Assembly: GCA_964443805.1 (NCBI GenBank)
Contig: CAYUEQ010000052.1
Coordinates: 1-5,629, forward strand
Origin: CAYUEQ01 sp964443805
GTDB lineage: Bacteria > Bacillota_I > Bacilli_A > RF39 > UBA660
Reading direction: 5' to 3'
Length of the DNA: 5,629 bases
Below are positions 1 through 5,629 of this stretch, in pieces. A program made the translations under genes and the position numbers. The notes under the pieces are model-generated. The model saw only the letters and a program-made list of their open reading frames with translations, was not told the DNA's origin and did not search any database. The number at the start of each line of letters is the position of its first letter. Position 1 is the first letter of the stretch.

Positions 1-716
1 CGTAACTCTGGTGGGATAACTGGAAGTGCTTCTACAATCAACCATTCAGGTTGATTTCCTGATTCTAAAAATGATACTAAACAGTCTAATCTTTTAACTA
101 AACGTATTCTTTTTTGTCCTTGCATGCCGTCAAGCTCTGTTCTAAGTTCATCAATTTCTTTTTCTAATTCTATCCCTTGTAATAATTCTTTAATCGCTTC
201 GGCTCCCATACCTACACGGAATGAAGAACCGTATTTTTCATAATACGCACGATATTCTTTATCTGATAGTATTTGTTTTTTCTCTAATGGAATTGTTCCT
301 GGTTCAAGTACTACATAACTAACAAAGTATAAAACTTCTTCTAGTTCTCTAGGCGACATATCTAAAAGTAATCCCATTTTAGAAGGTACACCTTTAAAGT
401 ACCATATATGCGAACAAGGAGAAGCAAGTTCTATATGTCCCATACGTTCTCTACGTACTTTAGCACGAGTTACTTCTACTCCACAACGATCACAAATAAC
501 ATTTTTATATCTTAATCTTTTGTATTTCCCACATGAACATTCAAAGTCTTTTGAAGGTCCAAATATTTTTTCACAAAATAGTCCATCTTTTTCTGGTTTT
601 AATGTTCTATAATTAATTGTTTCAGGTTTTTTTACTTCACCATATGACCAAGCACGAATTTTATCAGGAGAAGCAATACCAATTCTAATTCCTTTAAAAT
701 TATTAACTTCCATCAT
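1..716 (-). CDS. rpoC: DNA-directed RNA polymerase subunit beta' (N-terminal part, 3' end cut by window edge)
   Basis: Largest catalytic subunit of RNA polymerase, which forms the DNA clamp and carries the active-site Mg (that part lies outside the window). The visible 238 residues begin MMEVNNFKGIRIGIASP and contain the zinc-ribbon of the clamp: Cys60, Cys62, Cys75 and Cys78 in the pattern CxCGKYKR...CDRCGVEV, all four zinc ligands present. Next come RERMGHIELASP and the HIWYFKG motif, a coiled charged stretch near residues 180-205, and PEWLIVEALPVIPPELR, which matches the start of the conserved core before the lid. The reading frame is intact to base 1. Two adjacent in-frame ATGs (714-716 and 711-713) are possible starts. 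The first is preferred because it lies 7 nt after GAGGGTG and its ATGA overlaps the rpoB TGA stop, a typical translational coupling. Nothing unusual was seen in the protein. Identity is near certain; the exact start may be one codon off. Confidence 0.98.
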   Translation of the reverse strand, partial: MMEVNNFKGIRIGIASPDKIRAWSYGEVKKPETINYRTLKPEKDGLFCEKIFGPSKDFECSCGKYKRLRYKNVICDRCGVEVTRAKVRRERMGHIELASPCSHIWYFKGVPSKMGLLLDMSPRELEEVLYFVSYVVLEPGTIPLEKKQILSDKEYRAYYEKYGSSFRVGMGAEAIKELLQGIELEKEIDELRTELDGMQGQKRIRLVKRLDCLVSFLESGNQPEWLIVEALPVIPPEL

Positions 717-3700
717 TGGTTATCACCCTCTTCCCCAACAACTTCCTGTTTTTTTTCTTTAATTACTTCTGGTTGTTTTTTTTCTTCTGTTTCAGTAGTT
801 TCATTTAAATTTTTGACATCTATTTCTTCAATTGTAACAGTGTCATCTTTATCTTCTGCTGATTCAATATCTTTAAGTTCTAACATCTTATCATCTTTAT
901 TTATAATTTGAACATCTAATCCTAAAGCTTGGAATTCTTTTATTAATACTCTAAATGACTCTGGAATACCCGCTTGATTTACTGTTTTACCTTTAACTAA
1001 GGCTTCGTAAACTTTTACTCGTCCGATAACATCATCTGATTTAATGGTTAAGATTTCTTGTAAGATATGAGCAGCTCCATAAGCATATAGTGCCCAAACT
1101 TCCATCTCACCAAATCTTTGTCCACCAAATTGAGCTTTACCTCCAAGTGGTTGTTGAGTAACTAATGAATATGGACCAGTTGACCTAGCATGTAATTTAT
1201 CTTCAACCATATGATGTAATTTAATCATATACATTACACCAACACTAATTCGATTATCAAATGACTCACCTGTACGTCCATCATAAAGGACTGTTTTTCC
1301 ATCTGGATCCATTCCAGCTTCCGCCATCATTTCACTAATATCTTCTAATTCTGCACCATCAAATACTGGTGTAGCTATTTTACAGTTTAATTTTTTACCA
1401 GCCATTCCTAAATGTAACTCAAGAATTTGTCCAATATTCATACGTGATGGAACACCCATCGGGTTTAACATCATATCTACTGGAGTTCCGTCTGGTAAAT
1501 ATGGCATATCCTCTTCTGGCAATACCAGTGATATAACACCTTTATTACCATGTCGTCCAGCCATTTTATCTCCAACTTGGATTTTTCTTTTTTGAACTAA
1601 ATACACACGAATTACTTTAGATACTCCTGGTTGTAATTCATCACTATTTTCTTTTGTATATACTTTAACATCATGAACAATGCCATCTGCACCGTTTTGA
1701 ACACGTAGAGATGTATCTCTAACTTCACGAGTTTTTTCACCAAAAATTGCATGTAATAATTTTTCTTCTGAAGTTAATTCTTGAACACCTTTAGGAGTAA
1801 CTTTACCTACTAAAATGTCTCCTTCTTTAACTTCTGTACCAATTCTAATTATACCATTTGCATCTAAGTTTTTACGCGCCTCTTCACCAACATTAGGTAT
1901 ATCTCTTGTTATTTCTTCTGGACCTAATTTAGTATCTCTACAATCAATATCATAATGCTCTAAATGAATCGATGTATAAACATCATCTTTTACTAATCTT
2001 TCACTTAAAATAATCGCATCTTCATAGTTATATCCATCAAATGTCATAAATGCTACTGTCATATTTTTACCAAGTGCAAGTTCACCTTTATCACAACTTG
2101 GACCATCAGCAATAACCATTCCTGTTGTAACTTTATCACCTTTTTTAACTAAAGGTCTGTGATTAAATGATGATGCAGCATTACTACGTTCAAAGTTAGC
2201 TAAATAATAAGTGTCTTTACCTTTTAAATTTTTAACAATTATTTTCTTAGAGTCAGCATACTCAACAACTCCATCTGCTTTACAAATGATAGTTGATCCT
2301 GAATCTCTTGCAGCAATATATTCAATACCAGTACCTACAATTGGACTATCAGCCTCTAGTAATGGTACTGCTTGACGTTGCATATTTGCTCCCATTAACG
2401 TTCTATTAGCATCATCATGTTCTAAGAATGGAATTAAACTTGTTGTTATAGAAACAATTTGATTAGGTGCTACGTCTAAGTAATTTATTAATTCTTTTTT
2501 AGCTAATTCATTGTTACCATTTAAACGGCAAACTATTTCGTCATCAGCAATTTCATCATCTGCTAAAGCAGTAGTAGCTTGCGCTATATAAAAGTCTGCT
2601 TCTTCATCTGCTGTTAAGTAATCTATTTCATTTGTAACTTTTCCATTTATAACTTTACGATATGGAGTCATTATAAATCCATAATCATTTATTTTTGCAT
2701 AAGAAGATAAGGATGAAATTAATCCAATGTTTGGACCTTCTGGAGATTCAATAGGACATAATCTTCCATAGTGAGACTCATTAACGTCCCTTACTTCCAT
2801 TCCAGCTCTATCTCTTGATAGACCTCCAGGCCCTAAAGAAGATAGACGTCTTTTATCAGTTAATTCTGCAATCGGATTTATTTGTTCCATATATTTTGAT
2901 AACTGAGAACTACCAAAGAATTCTTTTAATGATGCCGTAACAGGTCTTATATTAATTAATGACTTAGGAGTTACCGCTTCAATTTCTTGTGTAGTCATAC
3001 GTTCTCTAATAACACGTTCCATACGCGACATTCCAACTTTAAATTGAACTTGAATTAATTCTCCTACTTGTCTTACTCTTCTATTACCTAAGTTATCTAT
3101 TTCATCAACATTTCCAATTGTATCTAATAAATTTAAATAGTATGAAATTGAAGCATAGATATCAGATATAGTTAATCTTTTAACATCAATATTTTGGTCA
3201 TTACCAATTATTTTAATCACTTTTTCAGGATCTTCTTTATCGTATACTAAAACTTCTTGAATTTTATTATACTCATCAAGCTCCTCATTAATCATTACTT
3301 CCTTAACATTATAACCATTTTCAAATAACGGTTTAATAGTTTCAAGAATTTCTTTAGTAATTAAAGTTCCTTTTTTAACTACTGTTTTCTTACCATCTTT
3401 AATGTTTTCTGCAATAACACAACCTAATACACGATCTAAAACATTTAATTTCTTATTAAACTTATAACGACCTACACGTGCTAAATCATAACGGAATTTA
3501 TCAAAAAATCTTGTAATAAGTTGGTTTTTAGAACTATCCAAAGTAGCTGGTTCACCAGGTCTTAGTTTTTCATAAATTTCTATTAATGCTTCATCAGTAT
3601 TTTTAGTTGTATCTTTTACTAATGTATTATTAATAAATTGGTTTTCACCATAAAAATTAATGATATCTTCATCATTTGATAATCCTAATGCTCTTAATAA

Positions 3701-4282
3701 TGTAGTAATAGCTATTTTTCTTGTACGATCTATTCTAACATAAATTACATCTCTAGCATCTTGTTCATACTCTAACCATGTTCCTTTATTAGGAATTACT
3801 TCCCCAGTAACAACTGGTCTTCCGTTTTTATCTATTTCTCTTTTGAAATAAACACTTGGACTACGAACTAACTGAGATTGAATTACTCTTTCAACACCAT
3901 TAACAATAAAAGTCCCTGCTTCAGTCATTAAAGGCATATCTCCTAAAAATATCTCTTGCTCTTTAACTTCTCCCGTCTCATGAATAAAAAGACGTGCTTG
4001 TACTTTTAATGATGATGTATAACCAACCATTCTTTCTTTTGCTTCTTTAATTGAATATCTTGGTTCTTCAAAAGAATAATCACCAAAATCAATTGAAATA
4101 TTTCCTGTAAAACTTTCAATTGGAAAAATATCATCAAATACTTCTCTTATTCCTTCTTCTAAGAATTTTGCATAAGATTTTTTTTGAATTTCTAATAAAT
4201 CTGTTAAAGGCAAAATACTTTTTGTTTTAGAAAAAGTTCTCCTCTCACTGTGGTCCCCAAACTTCTCAATAATGTATGCCAA
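713..4282 (-). CDS. rpoB: DNA-directed RNA polymerase subunit beta
   Basis: Second catalytic subunit of RNA polymerase, 1189 residues, near the Bacillus length (about 1193) and without the large insertions of the E. coli protein. Landmarks: N-terminal lobe with TGTFIVNGVERVIQSQLVRS (E. coli-like GTFIINGxERVxxSQL); rifampicin region at about 457-483 followed by GPGGLSRDRAGMEVRDV and CPIESPEGPNIGLI; DGYNYEDAI at 749-757 (E754, D755); KMAGRHGNKG at 906-915 (K906 and K914, equivalent to E. coli K1065 and K1073); LHARSTGPYSLVTQQPLGG (H1031, equivalent to H1237); and a charged tail after about residue 1130. Oddities: Lys463, Glu466 and Asp476 at rifampicin-contact positions (E. coli Q513, D516, H526), and Tyr1066 where E. 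coli has Glu1272. The start is TTG: an in-frame TGA lies immediately upstream, GGGGTGG is well spaced, and the ATG at 4284-4286 is out of frame. The TGA stop overlaps rpoC. A strong promoter lies in the end of the upstream methyltransferase gene. Confidence 0.99.
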   Translation of the reverse strand: MAYIIEKFGDHSERRTFSKTKSILPLTDLLEIQKKSYAKFLEEGIREVFDDIFPIESFTGNISIDFGDYSFEEPRYSIKEAKERMVGYTSSLKVQARLFIHETGEVKEQEIFLGDMPLMTEAGTFIVNGVERVIQSQLVRSPSVYFKREIDKNGRPVVTGEVIPNKGTWLEYEQDARDVIYVRIDRTRKIAITTLLRALGLSNDEDIINFYGENQFINNTLVKDTTKNTDEALIEIYEKLRPGEPATLDSSKNQLITRFFDKFRYDLARVGRYKFNKKLNVLDRVLGCVIAENIKDGKKTVVKKGTLITKEILETIKPLFENGYNVKEVMINEELDEYNKIQEVLVYDKEDPEKVIKIIGNDQNIDVKRLTISDIYASISYYLNLLDTIGNVDEIDNLGNRRVRQVGELIQVQFKVGMSRMERVIRERMTTQEIEAVTPKSLINIRPVTASLKEFFGSSQLSKYMEQINPIAELTDKRRLSSLGPGGLSRDRAGMEVRDVNESHYGRLCPIESPEGPNIGLISSLSSYAKINDYGFIMTPYRKVINGKVTNEIDYLTADEEADFYIAQATTALADDEIADDEIVCRLNGNNELAKKELINYLDVAPNQIVSITTSLIPFLEHDDANRTLMGANMQRQAVPLLEADSPIVGTGIEYIAARDSGSTIICKADGVVEYADSKKIIVKNLKGKDTYYLANFERSNAASSFNHRPLVKKGDKVTTGMVIADGPSCDKGELALGKNMTVAFMTFDGYNYEDAIILSERLVKDDVYTSIHLEHYDIDCRDTKLGPEEITRDIPNVGEEARKNLDANGIIRIGTEVKEGDILVGKVTPKGVQELTSEEKLLHAIFGEKTREVRDTSLRVQNGADGIVHDVKVYTKENSDELQPGVSKVIRVYLVQKRKIQVGDKMAGRHGNKGVISLVLPEEDMPYLPDGTPVDMMLNPMGVPSRMNIGQILELHLGMAGKKLNCKIATPVFDGAELEDISEMMAEAGMDPDGKTVLYDGRTGESFDNRISVGVMYMIKLHHMVEDKLHARSTGPYSLVTQQPLGGKAQFGGQRFGEMEVWALYAYGAAHILQEILTIKSDDVIGRVKVYEALVKGKTVNQAGIPESFRVLIKEFQALGLDVQIINKDDKMLELKDIESAEDKDDTVTIEEIDVKNLNETTETEEKKQPEVIKEKKQEVVGEEGDNQ
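725..731 (-). promoter_or_regulatory. Ribosome binding site of rpoC, inside the rpoB 3' end
   Basis: GAGGGTG on the minus strand lies within the last codons of rpoB. It is 7 nt before the first rpoC ATG and 10 nt before the second. It favours the upstream ATG and shows that rpoC is translated by coupling to rpoB rather than from its own leader. No promoter or terminator is visible between the two genes. Confidence 0.7.
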
Positions 4283-4375
4283 TCATTCCACCCCTATACC
4301 ATATTTTATATACTTTTTTAGCCTGTTTGTTACATGTTCTAAAAACAACACGTCACCAATTTCTAATTCTAACAA
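4283..4375 (-). CDS. Possible 30-residue small ORF abutting rpoB (uncertain)
   Basis: In the rpoB frame just upstream of its start there is an open stretch from TTG at 4375 to TGA at 4283-4285, reading MLELEIGDVLFLEHVTNR then LKKYIKYGIGVE. An AAAGGA site formed by the last methyltransferase codons lies about 8 nt before the TTG, and the TGA is directly followed by the rpoB TTG, which would allow translational coupling. The peptide is amphipathic with a basic middle, and I recognise no family. Against it: the proposed start codon lies within the -10 region of the likely rpoB promoter, so transcripts from that promoter would lack the start; only read-through messages from the upstream promoter could encode it. 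Thirty open codons in AT-rich DNA can easily occur by chance. Recorded as a candidate only. Confidence 0.2.
   Translation of the reverse strand: MLELEIGDVLFLEHVTNRLKKYIKYGIGVE
4288..4295 (-). promoter_or_regulatory. Ribosome binding site that fixes the rpoB TTG start
   Basis: Minus-strand AGGGGTGG lies 5 nt (from the last G) or 8 nt (from the GGGG block) before the TTG at 4280-4282. The ATG at 4284-4286 would sit only 1 nt from this site and reads a different frame, so TTG is the only sensible rpoB start. Confidence 0.7.
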
Positions 4376-4394
4376 TGAACTTATCCTTTGTCAA
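4366..4394 (-). promoter_or_regulatory. Sigma-A type promoter for rpoBC within the end of the methyltransferase gene
   Basis: Minus-strand TTGACA (4389-4394) is a perfect -35 box and TAGAAT (4366-4371) is a 5/6 -10 box, separated by exactly 17 bp. TG one base upstream of the -10 gives an extended -10 as well. The -35 lies in the last codons of the methyltransferase gene and the -10 just after its stop. Transcription would begin near 4359-4360, giving a leader of about 77 nt before rpoB. This allows rpoBC to be expressed independently of the upstream gene. No clear attenuator hairpin is seen in the leader. Confidence 0.7.
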
Positions 4395-4980
4395 TGTTTT
4401 TTAAACTAAAAACAAAAAAACCTTTAGTTTTTTCAACAATTTTACATAAATAATGTTCTTTTAGAATTTTTTCAATACTTTTTGCACCTTGATCTTTTCT
4501 AATTACGCACCAAACCTCACCTTCGTTATTTAAAAATTCTTTCGCACCTACTAATATATCAATAACTATATTTTTTCCAGCCCTAATTGGAGGATTACTT
4601 ACAATTAAGTCATATTTATTATTAATATTGTCATATATATTACTACTAAAAACATTAGCTGCTACTTTATTTTCTTTTACATTCATTTTAGCAAGATGTA
4701 CTGCTCTTAAGTTTATGTCGCAAAGATCAACTTTAGAACTCAAAACTTTAGCTAAAGTAATTCCAATAAAGCCATAACCACATCCTACATCTAATATAGA
4801 TATGCCTGATTTAGCTTCTTTTAATATAGCTTCAACTAATACTCTACTACCAAAATCAATTTTGTTTTTAGAAAAAACCCCAATATCACTCCAAAACAAA
4901 AATTTATAATCTTTATAGTTATATTCAATAGTCCGAAGTTGACTTTTTAAATTTTGATTATCAGTAAAATAATGGTTCAA
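4381..4980 (-). CDS. ybxB: Class I SAM-dependent methyltransferase, YbxB/RsmC family
   Basis: Probable S-adenosylmethionine-dependent methyltransferase of the RsmC-like family. E. coli RsmC makes m2G1207 in 16S rRNA; the target of the shorter YbxB-type proteins is only inferred. From the chosen start the protein has 199 residues and one MTase domain. FGSRVLVEAIL precedes SAM motif I DVGCGYG (64-70), an acidic residue ends the next strand (Asp88 in VDLCDIN), and catalytic motif IV is SNPPIRAGK (128-136), as in Bacillus YbxB. The N-terminal half-domain of long RsmC proteins is absent, which is normal for this family. Start: TTG at 4978-4980 is preferred to the in-frame GTG at 5017-5019. A strong AAAAAAAGGGG lies 8 nt before the TTG, the N-terminus then reads MNHYFTDNQ like Bacillus MSEHYYSEK, and the GTG lies in the promoter region. 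The gene sits directly before rpoB as in Bacillus, with 98 nt between them. Confidence 0.93.
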   Translation of the reverse strand: MNHYFTDNQNLKSQLRTIEYNYKDYKFLFWSDIGVFSKNKIDFGSRVLVEAILKEAKSGISILDVGCGYGFIGITLAKVLSSKVDLCDINLRAVHLAKMNVKENKVAANVFSSNIYDNINNKYDLIVSNPPIRAGKNIVIDILVGAKEFLNNEGEVWCVIRKDQGAKSIEKILKEHYLCKIVEKTKGFFVFSLKNIDKG

Positions 4981-4988
4981 AAGTGCAT

Positions 4989-4999
4989 CCCCTTTTTTT
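4989..4999 (-). promoter_or_regulatory. Ribosome binding site that fixes the methyltransferase TTG start
   Basis: Minus-strand AAAAAAAGGGG ends 8 nt before the TTG at 4978-4980, ideal spacing. An ATG at 4986-4988 follows the GGGG directly but is out of frame and too close. The in-frame GTG at 5019 has no comparable site upstream. This moves the start 13 codons downstream of the longest open frame. Confidence 0.75.
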
Positions 5000-5009
5000 G
5001 AATAATTCA

Positions 5010-5038
5010 ATTGTATCACATAGTGTCAAAAATTACAA
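5010..5038 (-). promoter_or_regulatory. Promoter of the methyltransferase gene (extended -10)
   Basis: Minus-strand TGATACAAT is an exact TGn extended -10 with TACAAT at 5010-5015. TTGTAA at 5033-5038 (4/6 to the -35 consensus) lies 17 bp upstream. Transcription would start near 5003, about 22 nt before the TTG start, leaving room for the ribosome site. A perfect TTGACA at 5024-5029 is also present but has only the poor ATTATT at 17 bp spacing. The 34-nt gap to the upstream gene has no convincing terminator, so some read-through from that gene is possible. Confidence 0.55.
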
Positions 5039-5054
5039 TTTGATTTAATTTGGA

Positions 5055-5629
5055 TTATTCAATTACTAGAACAACTCTAAACGCAGCACTGCCAGTTGGA
5101 TCACCCATCGGACTTTTAAATGCAAAAGCGCCTGAACTAGATTTAGTTTCCGGATAACCTCCACGAACAAACCAGATTCCATTAATATCAGGAAAAGCAG
5201 AATAATCTGAATACCAGCCATCATGTATTGATGTTCCAAATGTTTTTAATGTCTCTCTTGTTGCATCTCCCAAATATCCTCTTTCATGGGTTAATTTATC
5301 TATATTATTTTCATAACTATCATAATACTTTAGATCCGGGATTTCATCCCAAACTCCAGATGAAGAAATTGAATAGAATGTGCCTAAATCTGTTCCTTCT
5401 TTTACTAATTGCCCCATTACATACTCCCAAGCTCCACCACTCATATCATATATGCCATATATATTCCCAGCAGTAGAAGCCCCTGTTGCTTCTAACGTTA
5501 AATCTGGATATGAATACGGACAACTTGATAAATTTGAAGGTGCGTTTGGCGAACCTCCTGAACATCCAGTTTCTGTTTTATATGTTAAAGGATTATCTGC
5601 TCGATAATTGTTTATATATAATTGTTTAT
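5055..5629 (-). CDS. FGE-sulfatase-like (C-type-lectin-like fold) surface-type protein, 5' end cut by window edge
   Basis: The open frame runs from the window edge to TAA at 5055-5057, giving 190 visible residues; the internal ATG at 5442-5444 is not the start, since the frame stays open upstream and the key motif begins before it. NIYGIYDMSGGAWEYV (visible residues 55-70) matches the FGE-sulfatase signature NxxGLYDMxGNVWEW. The C-terminus has WFVRGG (RGG at 155-157) and ends AFRVVLVIE, matching the RGGSW...GFRxV end of that fold. The only cysteines are Cys22 and Cys36 of the visible part, before the fold motif; the C-terminal cysteines that FGE uses for catalysis are absent, so formylglycine formation is unlikely. 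From memory, similar proteins in uncultured gut Bacilli and Clostridia often have a prepilin-like or secretion N-terminus, which would be outside this window. A displayed or pseudopilin-like binding protein is therefore inferred, not shown. It has no evident functional link to the polymerase genes. Confidence 0.8.
   Translation of the reverse strand, partial: KQLYINNYRADNPLTYKTETGCSGGSPNAPSNLSSCPYSYPDLTLEATGASTAGNIYGIYDMSGGAWEYVMGQLVKEGTDLGTFYSISSSGVWDEIPDLKYYDSYENNIDKLTHERGYLGDATRETLKTFGTSIHDGWYSDYSAFPDINGIWFVRGGYPETKSSSGAFAFKSPMGDPTGSAAFRVVLVIE

Noticed and set aside
4323..4350. GTTGTT...AACAAAC imperfect inverted repeat with ACATGT in the rpoB leader, as an attenuator or operator
   Set aside because: The stem is short, A-T rich and bulged, with no U-run after it; likely chance in AT-rich DNA.
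5033..5052. AAATTA...TAATTT inverted repeat after the FGE-like gene as a possible terminator
   Set aside because: Only six A-T pairs with a 10-nt loop and a short T-run; too weak for a terminator, and it overlaps the likely -35 box of ybxB.
5055..5160. C-terminal part of the FGE-like protein as a diversity-generating retroelement variable region
   Set aside because: The fold is of the type used by such elements, but the segment is not rich in AAY-type codons and no template repeat or reverse transcriptase is in the window.
5228..5476. Plus-strand open frame of 82 codons
   Set aside because: It lies entirely antisense to the FGE-like gene, whose protein shows clear family motifs; the plus-strand translation is Leu/His-rich with no recognisable domain.
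5380..5607. Plus-strand open frame of 75 codons
   Set aside because: Also antisense to the FGE-like gene, with no ribosome site or recognisable motif; a shadow frame.

Overview
The window is an AT-rich stretch of a bacterial chromosome. All supported genes lie on the minus strand, so transcription runs from high to low coordinates. In that order they are: a 5'-truncated gene for a surface-type protein with a formylglycine-generating-enzyme-like (FGE, C-type-lectin-like) fold; a YbxB/RsmC-type methyltransferase; rpoB (complete); and rpoC (N-terminal 238 codons only).

The organism is probably a low-GC member of the Firmicutes/Bacilli or a Mollicutes-related uncultured lineage. RpoB and RpoC closely resemble the Bacillus proteins as I remember them, the ybxB-rpoB-rpoC order is the Bacillus order, Shine-Dalgarno sites are strong, and TTG starts are used twice. 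TGA acts as a stop at the end of rpoB, where the rpoC start overlaps it, so this is not a Mycoplasma/Spiroplasma organism with TGA=Trp. The FGE-like protein has a motif style I associate with uncultured gut Bacilli (RF39-like) and Clostridia, but that placement is memory-based and uncertain.

Layout: 5055-5629 holds the FGE-like gene. 5010-5038 holds a promoter (extended -10) that sets the methyltransferase start at a TTG at 4980 rather than the in-frame GTG at 5019. 4381-4980 is the methyltransferase. Its last codons contain a very good promoter (TTGACA, 17 bp, TAGAAT) for rpoBC. A 77-nt leader and a GGGGTGG ribosome site precede the rpoB TTG start at 4282. rpoB and rpoC overlap by ATGA and are surely translated from one message. 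RpoB and RpoC are the two large catalytic subunits of RNA polymerase. The methyltransferase is the usual rpoB neighbour and probably modifies rRNA.

The most notable points are: RpoB carries Lys and Asp at the E. coli 513 and 526 positions of the rifampicin pocket, predicting intrinsic rifamycin resistance; there is a possible 30-codon ORF abutting rpoB; a near-invariant Glu near the RpoB C-terminus is Tyr; the usual rplJ-rplL genes are absent upstream of ybxB; and the FGE-like protein has no cysteine in its C-terminal domain. No RNA genes, mobile elements or CRISPR arrays were seen. I did not find convincing evidence of a wholly new system here.
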